From CAZJYI01 sp964550025 (lineage in GTDB: Bacteria > Verrucomicrobiota > Kiritimatiellia > UBA8416 > CAYOBW01), in contig CAZJYI010000071.1 of NCBI GenBank assembly GCA_964550025.1, positions 1 to 54,467 on the forward strand: a DNA stretch of 54,467 nt, read 5' to 3'. The notes beneath the pieces were generated by a model, which was given only the letters and a program-made list of their open reading frames with translations, did no database searches and was not told where the DNA came from. The position numbers were made by a program, and so were the translations under genes. Positions within the stretch are counted from its first letter, which is position 1. Every line of letters starts with the position of its first letter. This document shows positions 54,001-54,467 of the stretch, in pieces.

Positions 54001-54467
54001 CCGACGCGGATCTCGGCGCGGCGGGCAACCAGTCGGCCGTCATGGGCTACAACGCCTTCACGACGGTCGGCGCGGCGCTGAGCGCGGTTGATACGAACGG
54101 GACCATTATTGTCAATGGCGGCACGTACGCGGAAACCGTGGCGGTGGACAACACCCGAACGTTGGAGATCACGGGACCCGACGCGGCGCAGGCCGTCACG
54201 ATAGACGCCCTGTCCTCGACCACCGGCGCAACCGTCACCATCGAGGGCGCTTCGACGCTGACCATCGGGGACGGCACCGACCGGATCATCGCCGGCACGG
54301 CCAACGGACCCGGCACCCTCGTCAAGCAGGGCACCGGCAGACTGACGCTGCAAGGCACAAGCATCCAGTTCACCGGCGACCTGACGGTTAGCCAGGGAAT
54401 CGCGACGCTCAACAACGCCACCAACTTCGCCAACGGCGCCGATTCCGAGATGACGATGACGATAGCG
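48015..54467 (+). CDS. Giant secreted PA14 / beta-strand-repeat protein (3-prime partial)
   Basis: The first 2151 codons of a gene that is still open at the window edge. ATG 48015 follows GGAG by six bases. Residues 1-21 are a Sec signal ending TASA before QTF. Residues 22-310 form a domain I cannot name (SVDRIAFGQIGTG, DDITGLTIVDYDGD). Then follow beta-strand-rich repeats with NAGAGDDALTIDYSGGD, and autotransporter-associated beta-strand units such as LTKKGDRTLELNAANTYTD and FTKTDGAALTLSNDANDYAG. PA14-like domains lie at about residues 690-875, 1362-1572 and 1581-1777 (YTFTTRSDDGSVVFINGQ, YQFTARSDDHGRVYVDVDG). A pectate-lyase-like start (VYVDDSFSQPNGG) begins near residue 1980. No terminal anchor can be judged. 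Probably carbohydrate-binding surface material; it may be co-oriented with, but not co-transcribed with, the upstream giant gene. Confidence 0.9.
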   Translation, partial: MKHRCALTLACFALAAATASAQTFTLDGRGGTQPTPAIGPNPTPDTLFQPVVAPGIARFFTPAATQFTGTGADAVDALTFGYDGQARFGGAPVVVTEAFFSVDRIAFGQIGTGSRNESIVGIQPPSSDVSQASDIYYSAINRTHSVHIDDNGFLTGGTSDHPAWIANGNYITGLGDAGDGVLGNGVINGESYNITGLDMRAAVPGTGLNSIYYSTLGGADILRSSVGIAPGYNAAPTTYATAAQLGLGAGDDITGLTIVDYDGDATTFNPARDYVYFTLARGSTSFSGDNQAGDIWLVGAGSAVPTVIIDEEQLGFDVAPGGTCGIHLGLGMGATASTVEVDGSGNLVITDTAAADNLLTLRLSGADLVLSDPSSTLTTTIPGSTGSGTSEVLVPLSAFSGAVIYNAGAGDDALTIDYSGGDPVPTAGITYVGGPGGVDTLAIAGGGFAAVTHSCGNANDGTVDLDGNVITYTGLEPVDMTGSTVTDLILNLPAGADNAELSDIGGGNLRLRSGDSPATFEQTDFAPPGRSITINGGAGDTVTGTSALAMTCDLTVTAEDAGFNGSLNLGGNTLTLDVTGANGTAAGALSVTNGTIVKNGTGTVTIDGAMAGTGFTGTVNAGTLALNNTDNSSVLTGGSWTVDTGAALQVTGGTTGSSLGAPAVSLVLNGGRLDVDGLATHNNVLGHYGYHGYTMGAGDTAYLYLHNNQGMLAGGDPSAFGGFEGLGILTTGPTGSGLQFDNDGHFRSVPASLKDDADGDGFVINQNDYYANLFIGTFTPDITGSWRFRIGTDDDRAGIWLDLDRDGVFESSPTGLGGGGGTRGEQLTWENGAWKTVTLTNGLPYLIAFTHAEHGGGSSIHAWFGGPAGAAVSADTRVSPGDATQSAAGYWNFIEPQAVVLGNAVTVTVTDATIEVDSAVSLGSLTYASPGLELNVVSATAPDGRLLGSVAVAGTTTLEGNSTLDCVTARVALDGVVQDGGGASGLTKKGDRTLELNAANTYTDTTTISGGTVILGNNAGLGAETGRTVIESGATLDINGFRAGASGNELIEVEGTGVGGNGAIINRGGVQTSAFRQITLTADATFRADTRWDMRNSGGASVLDMGGFTITKRGGSDVSLVNTTVNGPGSVNIAEGLFRIEGSTQFGGSGTIAVTGSTTLEFWSNQQTHSPDIDLANNASVLCTGGNGAGPTLTGTVTLSGTANLRAAGRTLIIDGQVTGTGGFTKTDGAALTLSNDANDYAGLTTVAAGTVIISAANALGAASTGTTVEDGASLMLSGNIIVPEPLSVFGNGVAGDGVVVNLADHNTLSGTFSSIVASEIGLGARAGSLTIVSDLALGLANLTFFGAGDVVVNGDITGGGGPGIQPGGIQGEFIDIDDGADLVGNRTGNSDRLFDALDPYTGPGVSDFVLQRHGITPTGDAAGVITPRVDFGNGTQTTPGDGSVLNRGGFGSGVIPPWQGLFNDLSLTADMDGDHIAAAWSGKIEITTGGTYTFTTRSDDGSVVFINGQRVANNNKFQGMTNRSGSRDLAPGLHDISIGFYEGGGGAGVQASYSGPDTGGTRVIIPPTVLFNDVATPGTFVAGGLRGDYYDLNNSGANGGFNFGAAEWLLFPTDPGDNVVIESLRSATTRIVSHIDFGAGTEVTPGDGTVLNRGGSNGNPYGGVGVNVGTDQIGAVFDGHIIIPETAQYQFTARSDDHGRVYVDVDGSGVFDPATELVASRGGGGMANYTAGPVSLAAGPCAFKAITGEGGGGAGFQVSWEQLTGGGTFSRRIIGPEALAVEDILTTVAKNDGGTVTLTGSNTYGAVTEINGGTLLANGTHTGVGDFAVAAGATLGGNGSTESDVVLNGGTLAAGVSPGILAVGNLVFADNAIFDVEIGGAGPGTGAGFHDQVVVTGSVSISNNVTLSASAFGGYMPLGGEEFITIANDGTDAVSGTFSGHPEGNEFSLSFGGHQYPLTISYQGADGNDVVLSVADPDTVYVDDSFSQPNGGSIADADLGAAGNQSAVMGYNAFTTVGAALSAVDTNGTIIVNGGTYAETVAVDNTRTLEITGPDAAQAVTIDALSSTTGATVTIEGASTLTIGDGTDRIIAGTANGPGTLVKQGTGRLTLQGTSIQFTGDLTVSQGIATLNNATNFANGADSEMTMTIA

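Overview
The window is GC-rich bacterial chromosome and reads like a free-living member of the PVC superphylum (Kiritimatiellota, Lentisphaerota or Verrucomicrobiota; Planctomycetota is possible). This is inferred from family content: twin-arginine-exported sugar enzymes (Gfo/Idh/MocA and xylose-isomerase-like), a DUF1080 protein, a HEAT-repeat secreted protein, a VIT/VWA protein and very long secreted proteins built from parallel beta-helix, DUF11, LamG, PA14, DUF2341, Calx-beta and autotransporter-associated beta-strand repeats. The intergenic regions are rich in hairpin repeats. No rRNA, tRNA, CRISPR array or transposase gene was seen, and there is no marker gene to fix the phylum.

Layout. 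1-2300: mostly non-coding, with two small membrane-protein genes and several structured repeats. 2301-3913 (minus): a PIN-domain toxin, a 55-codon antitoxin that overlaps it downstream, then an exported xylose-isomerase-like TIM-barrel enzyme. 4077-11344 (plus): a U32 peptidase/hydroxylase-family protein, a secreted protein of unknown function, then an oxidoreductase, a HEAT-repeat protein and an SGNH hydrolase in tight succession. 11521-23261 (minus): a two-gene unit for large exported proteins, one of 2275 aa (three beta-helix blocks, PKD, five DUF11 domains) and one of 1620 aa (FecR, beta-propeller, DUF11, glycosidase-like barrel). 23479-28512 (minus): a DUF1080 protein, a lyase remnant on the plus strand between repeats, and a VIT-VWA-TPR-DUF2135-LysM protein. 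28776-54467 (plus): a 6235-aa giant secreted protein and the first 2151 codons of another, which runs off the window.

How the genes may fit together. The oxidoreductase, the isomerase-like enzyme and the DUF1080 protein are three families that elsewhere act together in the 3-keto-glycoside route of glycan breakdown; here all three carry export signals. With an SGNH esterase-like protein this suggests extracytoplasmic carbohydrate use, although the genes are scattered over 22 kb. The giant proteins probably form surface or extracellular structures; their binding partners and secretion route cannot be read from the sequence.

The most unusual non-coding signal is the set of REP-like hairpins. 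Many start with a GTAG head and lie in inverted pairs; two such pairs, 23 kb apart, are exactly the same length (131 bp), and stems of related copies vary by compensatory changes. No RAYT transposase is in the window.
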